The translations under genes were made by a program, and so were the position numbers. From Verrucomicrobiota bacterium (lineage in GTDB: Bacteria > Verrucomicrobiota > Verrucomicrobiia > Limisphaerales > JADLHS01), in NCBI GenBank assembly GCA_025350905.1, contig JANXWY010000187.1, positions 1 through 42,705 on the forward strand: 42,705 nucleotides of DNA, read 5' to 3'. Shown piece by piece: positions 32,668 to 41,947 of the stretch; position 1 is the stretch's first letter; each line of letters opens with the position of its first letter. Below the pieces are notes generated by a model. That model worked only from the letters and a program-made list of their open reading frames with translations. It had not been told where the DNA came from and searched no databases.

Positions 32668-33956
32668 GCGGGCCGGGCTCTAAACCAACGACCGAGCCGG
32701 CGCGTGTGGGTTATGTCTTGAAGATGTTTCCGCGTTTGTCGGAGACCTTCATTCTCAACGAAGTTCTGGAATTGGAGGAGCAGGGTCTCTTGCTTCACAT
32801 TTTTTCGTTAAAGCGGCCAACTGAGACCGTCTGCCACGGGCAATCCAAACTGGTTCGCTCACCCGTGACATATTTGCCGGAAAGGATTCTTTCGGCTCCG
32901 TTCCGCGTACTCTGTGGGCAATTCCACGTCTGGTCAAAGCATCGTCGTGGTTGGTGGCGCGCTCTTCGCAACGCGATGCGGGCCGTCCGCGCCCGCGCCG
33001 ATGTGGGTGCGGGATTGGCCTTCTGCCAGGCTTGTTGTCTCATTCGCGAGTTGCGCGATATCCGTCATCTCCACGCCCATTACGCTAATGTGCCGGCCAA
33101 GGTTGCTCTGATTGTTCACCGGATTACGGGGAACTCTTACAGCATCACCACTCACGCCAAAGACATTTTTCAAAACAACCCTTTCGCCTCGCCCAAATTG
33201 CAAGAACGAATGGTCCGCGCTCGGTTTGTGGTTGCCAATAGCCGTTTCAGTGCATACCAAATTTGCACCGGTCTGGCCGGACAGGGCCAAGTTCGCGCGG
33301 TTTACAACGGCCTCGACCTCAGCGCTTTTTCGTTGCGAAAAAGCCCTGCGCACGAACCTTTGATTTTAAGCGTCGGCCGGCTGGTGGAGAAAAAGGGATT
33401 CGGTGATCTCATCGCGGCTTGTTGCCAATTGAAAAGGCGGAATATTAAATTCACCTGCGAATTGGTCGGTACGGGCGTCCTTTCCAAGTCGCTCAAAGAA
33501 CAGATCCGGGATTTTGGTGTGGGTGATTGCGTGAAAATGGTCGGCCCGCTGTCGCAAGAAGAGTTACGCAAGCATTATGAGCGGGCGATGGTCTTCGCCT
33601 TGCCATGCATCGAAGCAAATGATGGTGACCGCGACATTTTGCCGAATGTGGTCAAGGAAGCCATGGCGGTTGGCGTGCCAGTTGTCACGACCCGCATGGA
33701 CGGGATTGAGGAATTGGTCGAAGACGGCGTCAGCGGTCTGCTGGTGACCCCGGGGGACGTGCCAGGCCTGGCGGCGAAATTGGAATTACTGCTTAGCGAT
33801 TGCACACTGCGCCAGCAGCTTGCCACGCAAGGCCGAAAAGTGATCGAGGAACGCTTTGATCGGCGATCCAATGTCGCGCAGCTTAAAATGCTATTGGTTG
33901 CCGCGATGCAAAATCCGGCGGTTGATTTTGCTCAATCAACCGAGACCACCATCTAA
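32664..33956 (+). CDS. GT4-family glycosyltransferase
   Basis: 430-aa GT-B enzyme of the GT4 type. The N-terminus V-G-Y-V-L-K-M-F-P-R-L-S-E-T-F-I-L-N-E is the classic start of exopolysaccharide GT4 enzymes related to colanic-acid WcaL/AmsK. The C-terminal half has I-L-S-V-G-R-L-V-E-K-K-G-F, a P-C-I-E-A-N-D-G-D-R-D segment and the E-A-M-A-V-G-V-P-V-V-T-T donor-binding motif (E-x7-E type). It overlaps the preceding gene by four bases, indicating translational coupling. Confidence 0.9.
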   Translation: MSGPGSKPTTEPARVGYVLKMFPRLSETFILNEVLELEEQGLLLHIFSLKRPTETVCHGQSKLVRSPVTYLPERILSAPFRVLCGQFHVWSKHRRGWWRALRNAMRAVRARADVGAGLAFCQACCLIRELRDIRHLHAHYANVPAKVALIVHRITGNSYSITTHAKDIFQNNPFASPKLQERMVRARFVVANSRFSAYQICTGLAGQGQVRAVYNGLDLSAFSLRKSPAHEPLILSVGRLVEKKGFGDLIAACCQLKRRNIKFTCELVGTGVLSKSLKEQIRDFGVGDCVKMVGPLSQEELRKHYERAMVFALPCIEANDGDRDILPNVVKEAMAVGVPVVTTRMDGIEELVEDGVSGLLVTPGDVPGLAAKLELLLSDCTLRQQLATQGRKVIEERFDRRSNVAQLKMLLVAAMQNPAVDFAQSTETTI

Positions 33957-33963
33957 TTCACCT

Positions 33964-35139
33964 ATGACACGAGTTGCCTACGTCAGCGCGGATCTCGGCG
34001 TGCCGGTCTTCGGCCGAAAGGGCTGTTCCATTCACGCGCAGGAAATCATAAGCGCGCTTCTGCGACAAGGCGCACAAGTCGAACTATTCACGACCAGTGG
34101 CGAAGGTGAACCGCCCGTGGGTCTGAAATCAGTTTCCCTGCACCGGTTGCCACGCCCTCCAAAATGCGACAGCGCGGAGCGCGAGCAGGCTGCGCTCGCG
34201 GGAAACTTGCGACTGCGCGAGGAACTTGAGCGCGCAGGAGCCTTCGATCTCATTTACGAGCGTTACTCGCTTTGGAGTTATGCGGCGATGGAATTTGCAC
34301 ATGCAAACGGTGTGCCCAGCCTGCTTGAAGTTAACGCCCCCTTGATCGAGGAACAAGCTGAGTATCGCGTCCTGGTAGATCGGGCTGGGGCGGAACGTGC
34401 GGCGACGCGAGTTTTCGGCGCGACCACGGCGCTGCTTGCTGTTTCGGATGAGGTGGCTGATTATCTCAAGAATTTTCCCGTTACTCAGGGCAAAATTCAT
34501 ATCGTCCCCAACGGCGTTGATCCGGCGCGATTTCCCGGAAACCTCAGCCCGGCGCTGCCATCGGCGCCGGGAATTTTCACCGTCGGCTTCGTGGGCACCT
34601 TGAAGGCTTGGCACGGACTTTCCATTTTGATCGAAGCCTTCGCGCAGTTCCACGCGCGCCTCCCAAGTACGCGCTTGCTGATTGTCGGCGACGGACCGGA
34701 GCGGGAAAAACTGGAGGCGGACGTTGCGGCGCGGGGTTTGCTGAACGCGGTGGTTTTTACCGGCTCGGTTGCCCCGGAGAATGTCCCGGCACTGCTGGTC
34801 TCGATGGACGTTGCGGTCGCACCTTATCCTAAACTTGAGAAGTTTTATTTTTCACCGCTTAAAGTATATGAATACATGGCCGCCGGCGTCCCGGTCGTCG
34901 CGAGTCGGATTGGTCAACTGGAAAAATTAATCCAACCGGAAACAAATGGATTGCTTGTGCGGCCCGGCGATGCCTCCGCCTTGGCAGCGGCGCTTGAGCG
35001 CCTGCTCACCGAGCCGCAGCTCCGCGCACGGTTGGGCGGCGCGGGGCGCGCCACCGTGCTGCGCGATTACACTTGGGATTCGAACGCGCTGCAAATCCTT
35101 CGGCTTGCTGGACTCGAACAGAAAAATGTCGCAGCCTGA
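33964..35139 (+). CDS. GT4-family glycosyltransferase
   Basis: 391 aa from the ATG at 33964, 7 bp after the preceding stop; the frame is open back to 33856 but that part lies inside the previous gene. The N-terminal acceptor domain has a G-C-S-I-H-A-Q-E motif. The C-terminal domain has V-G-F-V-G-T-L-K-A-W-H-G, L-L-I-V-G-D-G-P-E-R and K-V-Y-E-Y-M-A-A-G-V-P-V-V-A-S, the GT4 donor site. Its last 14 bases overlap the start of the ABC exporter gene. Confidence 0.9.
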   Translation: MTRVAYVSADLGVPVFGRKGCSIHAQEIISALLRQGAQVELFTTSGEGEPPVGLKSVSLHRLPRPPKCDSAEREQAALAGNLRLREELERAGAFDLIYERYSLWSYAAMEFAHANGVPSLLEVNAPLIEEQAEYRVLVDRAGAERAATRVFGATTALLAVSDEVADYLKNFPVTQGKIHIVPNGVDPARFPGNLSPALPSAPGIFTVGFVGTLKAWHGLSILIEAFAQFHARLPSTRLLIVGDGPEREKLEADVAARGLLNAVVFTGSVAPENVPALLVSMDVAVAPYPKLEKFYFSPLKVYEYMAAGVPVVASRIGQLEKLIQPETNGLLVRPGDASALAAALERLLTEPQLRARLGGAGRATVLRDYTWDSNALQILRLAGLEQKNVAA

Positions 35140-36976
35140 ACCATTCAAAAAGAATCTACCCGGCCTGTGGCGGGTGCTGTGTCACTTTTGGCCGGAGACG
35201 CGCAAACATGGGTGGCTGATTGCCGGCTCTTGGGCGGCGCTGTTGCTGGAAGTCGGGTTACGGCTCTTGGAACCATGGCCCCTGAAAGTGGTTTTCGACC
35301 GCGTCATCAATAAGCTGCACGGCGCACACGGTTACAAGGTTACTCTATTCGATATTTTTGAACCCATCACGTTGCTAGCGATGATGGCCTCGACGATGGT
35401 TGCCATAACGGCGCTTCGCGCCATGGCCGGCTACTTGACCACGGTCAGCTTCGCAAAGATCGGCAACCGCGTCCTCACTGAGGTGCGCTCACAATTATAC
35501 CGTCATGTGCAGTATCTCTCGCTCTCATTTCACACCAAAGCGCGAACCGGTGACCTCGTGGTAAGGGTCATCAGTGACGTTGGATTGCTCCAAGACGTGG
35601 TCGTCACAGCCGTCCTGCCCATGATCGCAAAAGCTCTCATCTTGGTCGGCATGGTTGCGCTGATGTTCTGGATGAACTGGAAGCTGACGCTGGTGGCCTT
35701 GGCGGTTTTGCCGGTCTTCGTGTTGCGGACCGTGACGATGGGAAAACAAATCAACGAGGTCGCGCGCCTGCAACGCAAACGGGAAGGCGCCATGGCTTCA
35801 ACCGCTTCCGAATCCATCACCGCGATCAAAACGATCCAGGCGCTGTCCTTGGAAACGGCGTTTGAGCAGCAATTCGCACGGCAGAGTAAGAAGAATTTGA
35901 AACAAGATGTGAGGGCCAAGCGGCTGGCCGCCAGCCTTGAACGGTCCGTGGACCTGCTCACCGCAATCGGTGGCGCGCTGGTCTTGTTTTACGGTACGCG
36001 GCTGGTGCTCCAACAGGAACTCAGTGCCGGGGCGCTTCTGGTTTTCATGGCCTATCTTAAGAATGTCTTCCGACCCATCCAGGAATTCGCCAAGTACACC
36101 GCGCGCCTTGGCAAGGCGGCGGCGGCGGGTGAGCGGGTGCTCGATTTGCTCCATCACATACCAGAAATCCGCGATCTACCCGGCGCTCAAATTGCCCCGG
36201 AGTTTCGCGGCGAAGTGCGGTTTGAAAACGTCAGCTTTTCCTACGAGTGTGCACAGTCCGTGTTGTGCGAAATCACTTTCGACGTCAAGCCGGGGCAGTG
36301 TATCGCAGTGGTTGGCGCCTCGGGCTCCGGCAAATCAACTTTGGTCAGCCTGCTGCTGCGTCTTTACGACCCGGTCCAAGGAAGGGTGCTTATTGACGGC
36401 CATGACGTCCGAGAATTCACGCTGGGATCGTTGCGCTCGCAAATCAGCGCCGTGTTGCAGGATAATCTGCTTTTCGCCGCGAGTGTACGCGAGAATATCG
36501 CGCACGGAGCGACGGGCGCAACGGAAGAAGAAATTATTGCGGCCACGCGCCTCGCCAATGCGCACGATTTCATAATGGCTTTGCCGCAAGGTTACGACAC
36601 CGTGCTCGGTGAGCGGGGCGTGACCTTGTCCCAAGGCCAGCGCCAGCGGCTTGCCATTGCGCGCGCTGCCGTGCGTAAAGCGCCCATCCTGATTCTCGAT
36701 GAGCCGATGACCGGTCTCGATAAAATGAACGAACATGCTGTGCTGGAATCTCTCGAGCGACTCGATTACGGAGCGACCACCTTTCTGATCACCCATGATT
36801 TGCGCCATGCCGCGCGCGCGGACTTTATTATCTGCCTGGAAGCTGGCCGTGTGGTCGAGCGAGGTACCCCGTCCGAGCTGTTGCAAGCCAACGGACCTTA
36901 CGCGGCGTTATACGGATTGAAGGCAGCGGTTCGCCACGGAGTTCCCGAATCGCAAAGCCAAGTCGTGCCGCCCTGA
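35126..36976 (+). CDS. MsbA-like ABC exporter (fused permease and ATPase)
   Basis: 616 aa from the ATG at 35126; the frame is open to 34946 inside the preceding gene. The N-terminal half has six predicted helices, including GWLIAGSWAALLLEVGL, VVVTAVLPMIAKALILVGMV and LTAIGGALVLFYGTRLV. The C-terminal ATPase has Walker A GASGSGKS, signature LSQGQRQRLAIARA, Walker B ILILDEPMTGLD and H-loop ITHD, all intact. Half-transporters of this type act as homodimers that flip lipid-linked glycans or other amphiphiles across the inner membrane. Placed between glycosyltransferase genes, it is most likely the exporter of the product of this operon. Confidence 0.92.
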   Translation: MSQPEPFKKNLPGLWRVLCHFWPETRKHGWLIAGSWAALLLEVGLRLLEPWPLKVVFDRVINKLHGAHGYKVTLFDIFEPITLLAMMASTMVAITALRAMAGYLTTVSFAKIGNRVLTEVRSQLYRHVQYLSLSFHTKARTGDLVVRVISDVGLLQDVVVTAVLPMIAKALILVGMVALMFWMNWKLTLVALAVLPVFVLRTVTMGKQINEVARLQRKREGAMASTASESITAIKTIQALSLETAFEQQFARQSKKNLKQDVRAKRLAASLERSVDLLTAIGGALVLFYGTRLVLQQELSAGALLVFMAYLKNVFRPIQEFAKYTARLGKAAAAGERVLDLLHHIPEIRDLPGAQIAPEFRGEVRFENVSFSYECAQSVLCEITFDVKPGQCIAVVGASGSGKSTLVSLLLRLYDPVQGRVLIDGHDVREFTLGSLRSQISAVLQDNLLFAASVRENIAHGATGATEEEIIAATRLANAHDFIMALPQGYDTVLGERGVTLSQGQRQRLAIARAAVRKAPILILDEPMTGLDKMNEHAVLESLERLDYGATTFLITHDLRHAARADFIICLEAGRVVERGTPSELLQANGPYAALYGLKAAVRHGVPESQSQVVPP

Positions 36977-37041
36977 GTCCGTCCCAGATCATGGAATGTT
37001 CCTGAGGTGCGCCTTTTTTGAAAAGCGGAAAATCAAGACTA

Positions 37042-38172
37042 ATGAAAATTACAATCCTGAGCCACAATCTTACGTCGAACGCAGTTATGCGTGCGCACCG
37101 ACTCGGCCTTGCCGCGCGCCACTTTGCGGAAGTGACTTTGATTGGCCCGGTAAAACATCGCGGGGCTTGGGGGGCTCTGCCGCAAGAACCATGGATCAAA
37201 CCCGTCGAGTCGAAGAGTTTTCCGAAATTTTACAAAAGCATGCTCGAGATTGTAGCGGCTGCTGGTGGTGACGTGTTGATCGCCGTAAAACCCTATCTCG
37301 CATCATACGGCGTCGGTTTAATTGCCGCGGAATGCCGCGGCGTCCCCCTGATCCTCGACCTGGATGATCTGGATGTGGCGCTCGCACCCCATCCCAAGCG
37401 GGATTTAGGGGAATCCTTAACCGACCTGCGCGATCCGGCCTCGGTCATTTACCTCCAAATCCTCAGTAAGGCTACGGTGGCCGCGGCGGCAATCACCGTG
37501 GCTTCCACCACGTTGCAAAAGCGCTTCGGCGGAACGCTGGTGCCGCACGGCTGTCCGACTGAGCTATTTGAACCCGCTGCCATTGATCGCGATGCCGCCC
37601 GCAAGCAGTTCGGCTTTTCCGGCCAAGTCGTGTTGTTCCCTGGCACACGGCGGACACACAAGGGTTTGAAGTCGCTGGCTAAGGCCGTGTCACGCATTCC
37701 CGGAACTCGCCTCGCCGTGCTTTGCCGGCCGGACGATTTTTGCCAACCGGAGTGGGATGAGTTTCCGTTGATCCGGATTCCAGTTATTCCCTACTCCGAC
37801 ATGCCGATGCTACTGGCGGCGGCGGACGTAGTCGCGATTCCCCAGTTGGATACCGAGGCCGCGCGCCATCAGATGCCAATGAAAGTTTACGACGCGATGG
37901 CAATGGGCAAACCAATTGTGGCCAGCACCGTTTCCGACCTGCCGCTTGCGCTCGATGGTTGCGCCCGCCTAGTGCCACCCGGCGACGTAGGCCAGTTGAC
38001 CGAGGCGATTTGTGGTTTGCTTGAACACCCCGAGGAAGCCCAAGCCCTAGGGAAAAAAGCACGGGCCCGCTGTTTGGAACAATATTCGATGCAGCAGGTC
38101 GCTGAGGTTCTTTTGCCGGTGGTCAGCCGCGTGACACAAAGGCACAACGGATCGGGCAGTAGCTCCGCATAA
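37042..38172 (+). CDS. GT4-family glycosyltransferase
   Basis: 376 aa from the ATG at 37042, 65 bp after the exporter gene. The start M-K-I-T-I-L-S-H-N-L-T fits a GT-B N-terminal strand. The acceptor half includes L-I-L-D-L-D-D-L-D-V, typical of GT4 enzymes. The C-terminal half has V-V-L-F-P-G-T-R-R-T-H-K-G and K-V-Y-D-A-M-A-M-G-K-P-I-V-A-S donor-site motifs. It is the last gene of the operon; the converging beta-helix gene ends 66 bp further on and no strong terminator hairpin was seen between them. Confidence 0.88.
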   Translation: MKITILSHNLTSNAVMRAHRLGLAARHFAEVTLIGPVKHRGAWGALPQEPWIKPVESKSFPKFYKSMLEIVAAAGGDVLIAVKPYLASYGVGLIAAECRGVPLILDLDDLDVALAPHPKRDLGESLTDLRDPASVIYLQILSKATVAAAAITVASTTLQKRFGGTLVPHGCPTELFEPAAIDRDAARKQFGFSGQVVLFPGTRRTHKGLKSLAKAVSRIPGTRLAVLCRPDDFCQPEWDEFPLIRIPVIPYSDMPMLLAAADVVAIPQLDTEAARHQMPMKVYDAMAMGKPIVASTVSDLPLALDGCARLVPPGDVGQLTEAICGLLEHPEEAQALGKKARARCLEQYSMQQVAEVLLPVVSRVTQRHNGSGSSSA

Positions 38173-38237
38173 AGCCATTGATAATTGTTGGTACTCCGCC
38201 GACAGCGGCTTCGTTTTGGCGTCCACCTACTTGGGGA

Positions 38238-39956
38238 CTACTGAGTGCGCACATGATAGAACCGAGATTGCGTGTTCGCAGTTGTATCCCTGATCGTCAT
38301 CACGCTGCCATTGCCGTTGGTGGACGGTGGAAGCGCTGACCAATTCAGGTCGCTCAACGCATTCTTGAATTCGAGGGTGTAAGACTGGCCATTCACTGTG
38401 GTGAACGATAGTGCATTGTTGTTGCCGGTCTTGGTCTGCCCCGTAATCGAGGGTCGCACAAGCACGACACCACAGTTGGTCGAGATGGTGCCGTGGTTTA
38501 TTATGGTGCCGATGATCGTGCCGCAACCGTTGAGGGTTGCGTTGCTTGAAATGATCAAGCCATTGGCAAATGAATGCGTGCCGCCATCCATGTGCAAGGT
38601 CGCCGCGCCCACGCCATCGCCAACCACGAACGCGGCGCCGTTCGCCACCTTCATGGATTTGGTGTTGAGTATGCCGCCCTTGAAAAGGAATTGGGCGGCA
38701 GAATTGGTTAGCAGCAAGCTGTCTGAAGTGAGCGTTCCGGCTTTCCAGGTTACGGCACCGCTTGGAATGCTCATTATTGCGGTCGCTGCCGAGTTTGTAA
38801 TCGTGATCGTTCCGCCAGTAAAAACCATTTGTCCCGTTGAAAAGCCAGTGCTACCAACGAAAAGATTGGAGGAAAGATTAAGGCTGCCACCGTGCATTGT
38901 GAAGCTTCCCGTAGGGCTGTTTGTCAGATTGGCGGCAATCAAAAGGCTCGCGGCCTGCACGGAACCATTGGAAATCGTCATTTGGCCGCTCCCTTCTCGC
39001 CCGACGTAAATCTTCTGGTCGTTCGCAATGAGTTGGCCGCCCGTCACAAAAACAGTTCCCGTAGATCCGCTGAAACGTGCGATCGATAGATCGTTGGATA
39101 GCAAAATCGAACCGCCGTTTGCGAGGCTCAGGGTGCCGGCGGAGAACGCGTCCCGCCCGACATTGAGGTTGGTTAGCCAGGCGGTCGCATTGGACACGGT
39201 CAAGTATCCGATGCCCGCATCCCCCACGCGAGTATCACCCCCAAGCACGGCGAGTTGACCGCCGAGCACGGCTACAGTGCCGGTTGTTCCCAAGTTGCGC
39301 CCAATGCTGAGTGATGAGGAGATGTTGAACGCGCCGCCTGTCATATTCACGAGTCCAGAAGAATTGGCGAGGCCACCTACCGTGACCACGCCAAATGAGA
39401 CCGCACCTTCGTTGATGGTCAGGGTGCCACTGGTCACACGCCCGACACGGGCGGTCACGGTGTTGCCTCCTTCGAATGTGATCGCTCCGCTGTCGAGCGT
39501 TAGCAATCCATCAATGTTAACATGGTCGTTGGTGAGGCTCACGAGCACAGCCGAGTTTGTGATGCGAATGGCGGCGCCATCCAGGAGTTCGAGGCCGCTC
39601 TGGAAAACGAGGGGGCTGTTTGTGCCGATATTGCTTAGGAACACTGTGTTCGTAGCGCCGAGCGGCGCACCCAGCGTCAGTTTCTGCACCGTCAAGTTGG
39701 TTGGATCGGTCAGCGCGTCGATAATTACCGTCACTCCACTGTTGGTGGTGATGTCGATGAAAGAGGTAGCATCGGGCGACAGATTACCGGACCAGTTGGT
39801 GCCTACTCGCCAGTCTCCGTCCGCGGCGCTCTTCCAAGTCTTAGCCGCCAAACAATTGGAAGTGAAGGCAAAAGCCAGGTGAATGAGAAGTACAGCAGCA
39901 AGGCGTTGATTGAGCATGTTGTTTTTGGTTACGGAAGAATTCATATAGGATTGCAT
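38238..39956 (-). CDS. Secreted beta-helix surface protein
   Basis: 572 aa. An N-terminal signal segment (LAAVLLIHLAFAFTSNCLA) follows a Met at 39956; a downstream Met (M-L-N-Q-R-L-A-A) could be the true start. The rest is a chain of about 20-residue repeats of the form T-G-G-x-hydrophobic-x-hydrophobic-S-N-x-hydrophobic-x-hydrophobic-G and G-S-G-Q/T-hydrophobic-T-hydrophobic, indicating a parallel beta-helix as in autotransporter-associated strand repeats. The C-terminus (S-R-F-Y-H-V-R-T-Q) resembles that of the Ig-like protein and carries no barrel or PEP-CTERM signal. It is probably an exopolysaccharide-associated or adhesin-like protein. No sigma-54 site was found upstream. Confidence 0.75.
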   Translation of the reverse strand: MQSYMNSSVTKNNMLNQRLAAVLLIHLAFAFTSNCLAAKTWKSAADGDWRVGTNWSGNLSPDATSFIDITTNSGVTVIIDALTDPTNLTVQKLTLGAPLGATNTVFLSNIGTNSPLVFQSGLELLDGAAIRITNSAVLVSLTNDHVNIDGLLTLDSGAITFEGGNTVTARVGRVTSGTLTINEGAVSFGVVTVGGLANSSGLVNMTGGAFNISSSLSIGRNLGTTGTVAVLGGQLAVLGGDTRVGDAGIGYLTVSNATAWLTNLNVGRDAFSAGTLSLANGGSILLSNDLSIARFSGSTGTVFVTGGQLIANDQKIYVGREGSGQMTISNGSVQAASLLIAANLTNSPTGSFTMHGGSLNLSSNLFVGSTGFSTGQMVFTGGTITITNSAATAIMSIPSGAVTWKAGTLTSDSLLLTNSAAQFLFKGGILNTKSMKVANGAAFVVGDGVGAATLHMDGGTHSFANGLIISSNATLNGCGTIIGTIINHGTISTNCGVVLVRPSITGQTKTGNNNALSFTTVNGQSYTLEFKNALSDLNWSALPPSTNGNGSVMTIRDTTANTQSRFYHVRTQ

Positions 39957-40065
39957 TTTTAAGAATTAGAGAGAAATGGTCATAGCCCTTGAGTAAGGCT
40001 GCTCTTCCAAGGATAAGGTCGTTTCACTTGTTCGGTGGATTGAATGGTAACAAGTTTCACGCGGA

Positions 40066-40731
40066 TCACGGCGCGGTGTCTGGCAATGGGAGCGCTGTTT
40101 CCGCAGACACGACTTGAAAGTAATGGTCAAACCATTGTCGACTCGTTTCGGGTGTCCTCGGCCCCGGGGCGGGGAATTCAAAACGGGGTACGATGGCGAT
40201 ATTCAGGATTTTCTTGTTCAAGAGATTAATCAATTTTTCCGGCGAATGCGTTTCGGCAATGACTTTTGGAATCGATTTCAATGACGCCAGGTTTGTGTCC
40301 GTTATTTCCGGCATACCCACGAAAGAAACGATGGCATCAACATCGGAACTTTTTCGAGCTATCTTGAGGAACCGCTTTTCGGACAGCCCTGATCCTGCGC
40401 GAAATTTTGGATTTTCGCCAGGATCGAGCATTATCCGATTTTTGACAGTGATGCCGCCGAGCATCGCGAGATGCTTTTCAAAGGACTCAATTTGAAGTTT
40501 CAATTCCGGTGCGTGGCGGGTGTCCATCGCCACGATCACCAATTTCGCATTGTGACCCAGGAGTCGGGAAGTCTCTTCTGCCATGATCTGACCGACTGCC
40601 TCATGGAGTTTAGCGTTGAACACAGGCTGCGCAAACTCGGTCCGGTAAATCCAAATGCCTGAACAAATGATTGCGAGAACTGAACCCGTTACGATCAGTT
40701 TCTTTTTTGTGCTGCCGCTGCTTCCGTTCAT
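40066..40731 (-). CDS. Membrane-anchored protein of unknown function
   Basis: 221 aa. A single N-terminal helix (LIVTGSVLAIICSGIWIY, about residues 12-29) anchors a domain with alternating strands and helices: A-K-L-V-I-V-A-M-D-T, then V-D-A-I-V-S-F-V-G-M-P, then P-K-V-I-A-E-T-H and I-L-N-I-A-I-V-P-R. This suggests a Rossmann-like or periplasmic-binding-protein-like fold facing the periplasm. I do not recognise the family. It lies 155 bp downstream of the pseudopilin-like gene on the same strand, so both may share the sigma-54 promoter upstream of that gene. Confidence 0.65.
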   Translation of the reverse strand: MNGSSGSTKKKLIVTGSVLAIICSGIWIYRTEFAQPVFNAKLHEAVGQIMAEETSRLLGHNAKLVIVAMDTRHAPELKLQIESFEKHLAMLGGITVKNRIMLDPGENPKFRAGSGLSEKRFLKIARKSSDVDAIVSFVGMPEITDTNLASLKSIPKVIAETHSPEKLINLLNKKILNIAIVPRFEFPAPGPRTPETSRQWFDHYFQVVSAETALPLPDTAP

Positions 40732-40886
40732 ATCATGAATTCAATATCTGCAAAAAATTTGATCGCAATCCGGGAGCGAAAGTGGCCATCAGCCCACCCG
40801 TTCAAGACTGCCTAGGATGTTGCACCAAAGGGCGATCATAGTTTTTTGTGAGGCCATTCCGATTCTCCGCCGATGATTCGATTCGG

Positions 40887-41690
40887 TCAAAAGCGCCAGC
40901 GAACTGAGGTACTGTTGGTGGATTTGACGCTTGGTAACTTGAACGTATCGAACGTCGCCGCGCTGTTGTCGAAGAACAAAATATTTGTCTTGGTTCGCCG
41001 GCCGTGACGGGCGCTAACCCGTTCATTCTTGCCGTTCAATATCCAAAATCCATCGAATATGACCGGCATTCGTGGCACCATCGCCGCCCGGCTGAAGTGA
41101 TTGATTACTGTCTTTCGATTGTCCAGCGGTACACGCGTGAACGGCGAATTTTCTGGGGTGCCGGTCGTGCCATTGATCCCATACCAGCAATCTATAAAAT
41201 ATTTTTTGCCCGTGCTCGTGGAGGCGAATGGCCATGCTTTCGCTCCTTCCGGATCAGCGCGCGAACTAGGGTTCAGGGAGTAAACCTCGGGTAAACCTGA
41301 GGGACAGCGAAACACCGATCCAGCAAGTGAAAGTTTGTAATAGCTATCCGTCGTGGGCGCCGCAAGGTAGTGATTGTTGTGCAAGATATTTGGCCAGCCA
41401 TCGTCGATGGTTGCGCCTTTGCGTAGATCATAGTCGGCCGGGATGAGCAAATCTTGGTGGTCGTCCGAGTACATTGTCATTGCGAGCCCGATTTGCTTTT
41501 GATTGCTCAAACAAACGATGGTTCGACTTTTTTCTTTCGTTGCGCTCAGCGCAGGCAACAAGAGGGCTGCAAGAATCGAAATAATGGCTATCACGACCAG
41601 CAATTCGATCAACGTGAACGCCTGACAGACCAATAACCGATTGGTCTTGCTCGCCACAGGCAAGCCAACCATTGCGTCCTTGATGATCAT
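40887..41690 (-). CDS. Type II secretion pseudopilin-like protein (prepilin N-terminus, H-X9-DG-like)
   Basis: 267 aa. A prepilin-type cleavage site, A-F-T-L-I-E with Glu at mature position +5, is followed by the hydrophobic helix [19 protein letters not shown]. The C-terminal region has A-R-H-G[12 protein letters not shown], a degenerate H-X9-DG motif in which the usual Gly is Asn and the spacing is slightly longer. Such proteins are amplified in Planctomycetes and Verrucomicrobia and are thought to form pseudopili or be surface proteins processed by prepilin peptidase. The ATG at 41690 gives a 25-residue leader. A sigma-54-type promoter and palindrome lie 180-260 bp upstream. Confidence 0.88.
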   Translation of the reverse strand: MIIKDAMVGLPVASKTNRLLVCQAFTLIELLVVIAIISILAALLLPALSATKEKSRTIVCLSNQKQIGLAMTMYSDDHQDLLIPADYDLRKGATIDDGWPNILHNNHYLAAPTTDSYYKLSLAGSVFRCPSGLPEVYSLNPSSRADPEGAKAWPFASTSTGKKYFIDCWYGINGTTGTPENSPFTRVPLDNRKTVINHFSRAAMVPRMPVIFDGFWILNGKNERVSARHGRRTKTNILFFDNSAATFDTFKLPSVKSTNSTSVRWRF

Positions 41691-41868
41691 AATTGCATTG
41701 CCGATTCCGAAATTCTCGTGTGCGTCCTAAGCGAAATAGGATTTGGTGTTGGCGGCGTTAGTTCGCGGCCTAGGGTATGGCCAACACTGGCGTCGAGTGG
41801 TTGTTTGTCGGTCAACGACAAGCTTGAGCCCAACGCGTGTGTAGAAAGGTTTTCGCATGAATCAGCCC

Positions 41869-41889
41869 AATTGCACTACTTGTGCCAAG
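41869..41889 (-). promoter_or_regulatory. Sigma-54 promoter of the pseudopilin-like gene
   Basis: On the minus strand CTTGGCACAAGTAGTGCAATT has TTGGCAC at -24 and GTGCAATT at -12 with GG-N10-GC spacing. It is the best match of the four to the TGGCACG-N4-TTGCA consensus. The predicted start near 41862 leaves a leader of about 170 nt before the ATG at 41690. Confidence 0.75.
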
Positions 41890-41929
41890 CACTGTTTCGT
41901 GCTCAATACTTCCTTCCACCTCCACTTAG

Positions 41930-41947
41930 TGTTCCGCTAGTGGAACA
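41930..41947. promoter_or_regulatory. Palindromic activator site, copy C
   Basis: TGTTCCGCTAGTGGAACA, with one arm mismatch, centred 53 bp upstream of the -24 GG of the pseudopilin-like gene promoter. Two additional half sites (GGAACG, GGAACT) lie at about 41958-41968. Confidence 0.7.

Noticed and set aside
38172-39956. PEP-CTERM/exosortase system suspected from the EPS genes and the sigma-54 regulator
   Set aside because: No PEP-CTERM motif ends the Ig-like or beta-helix proteins and no exosortase gene is present in the window.
41727-41858. 43-codon minus-strand frame between the sigma-54 promoter and the pseudopilin-like gene
   Set aside because: It could be a leader peptide, but the sequence has no signal peptide, domain or ribosome-binding site; left as untranslated leader.
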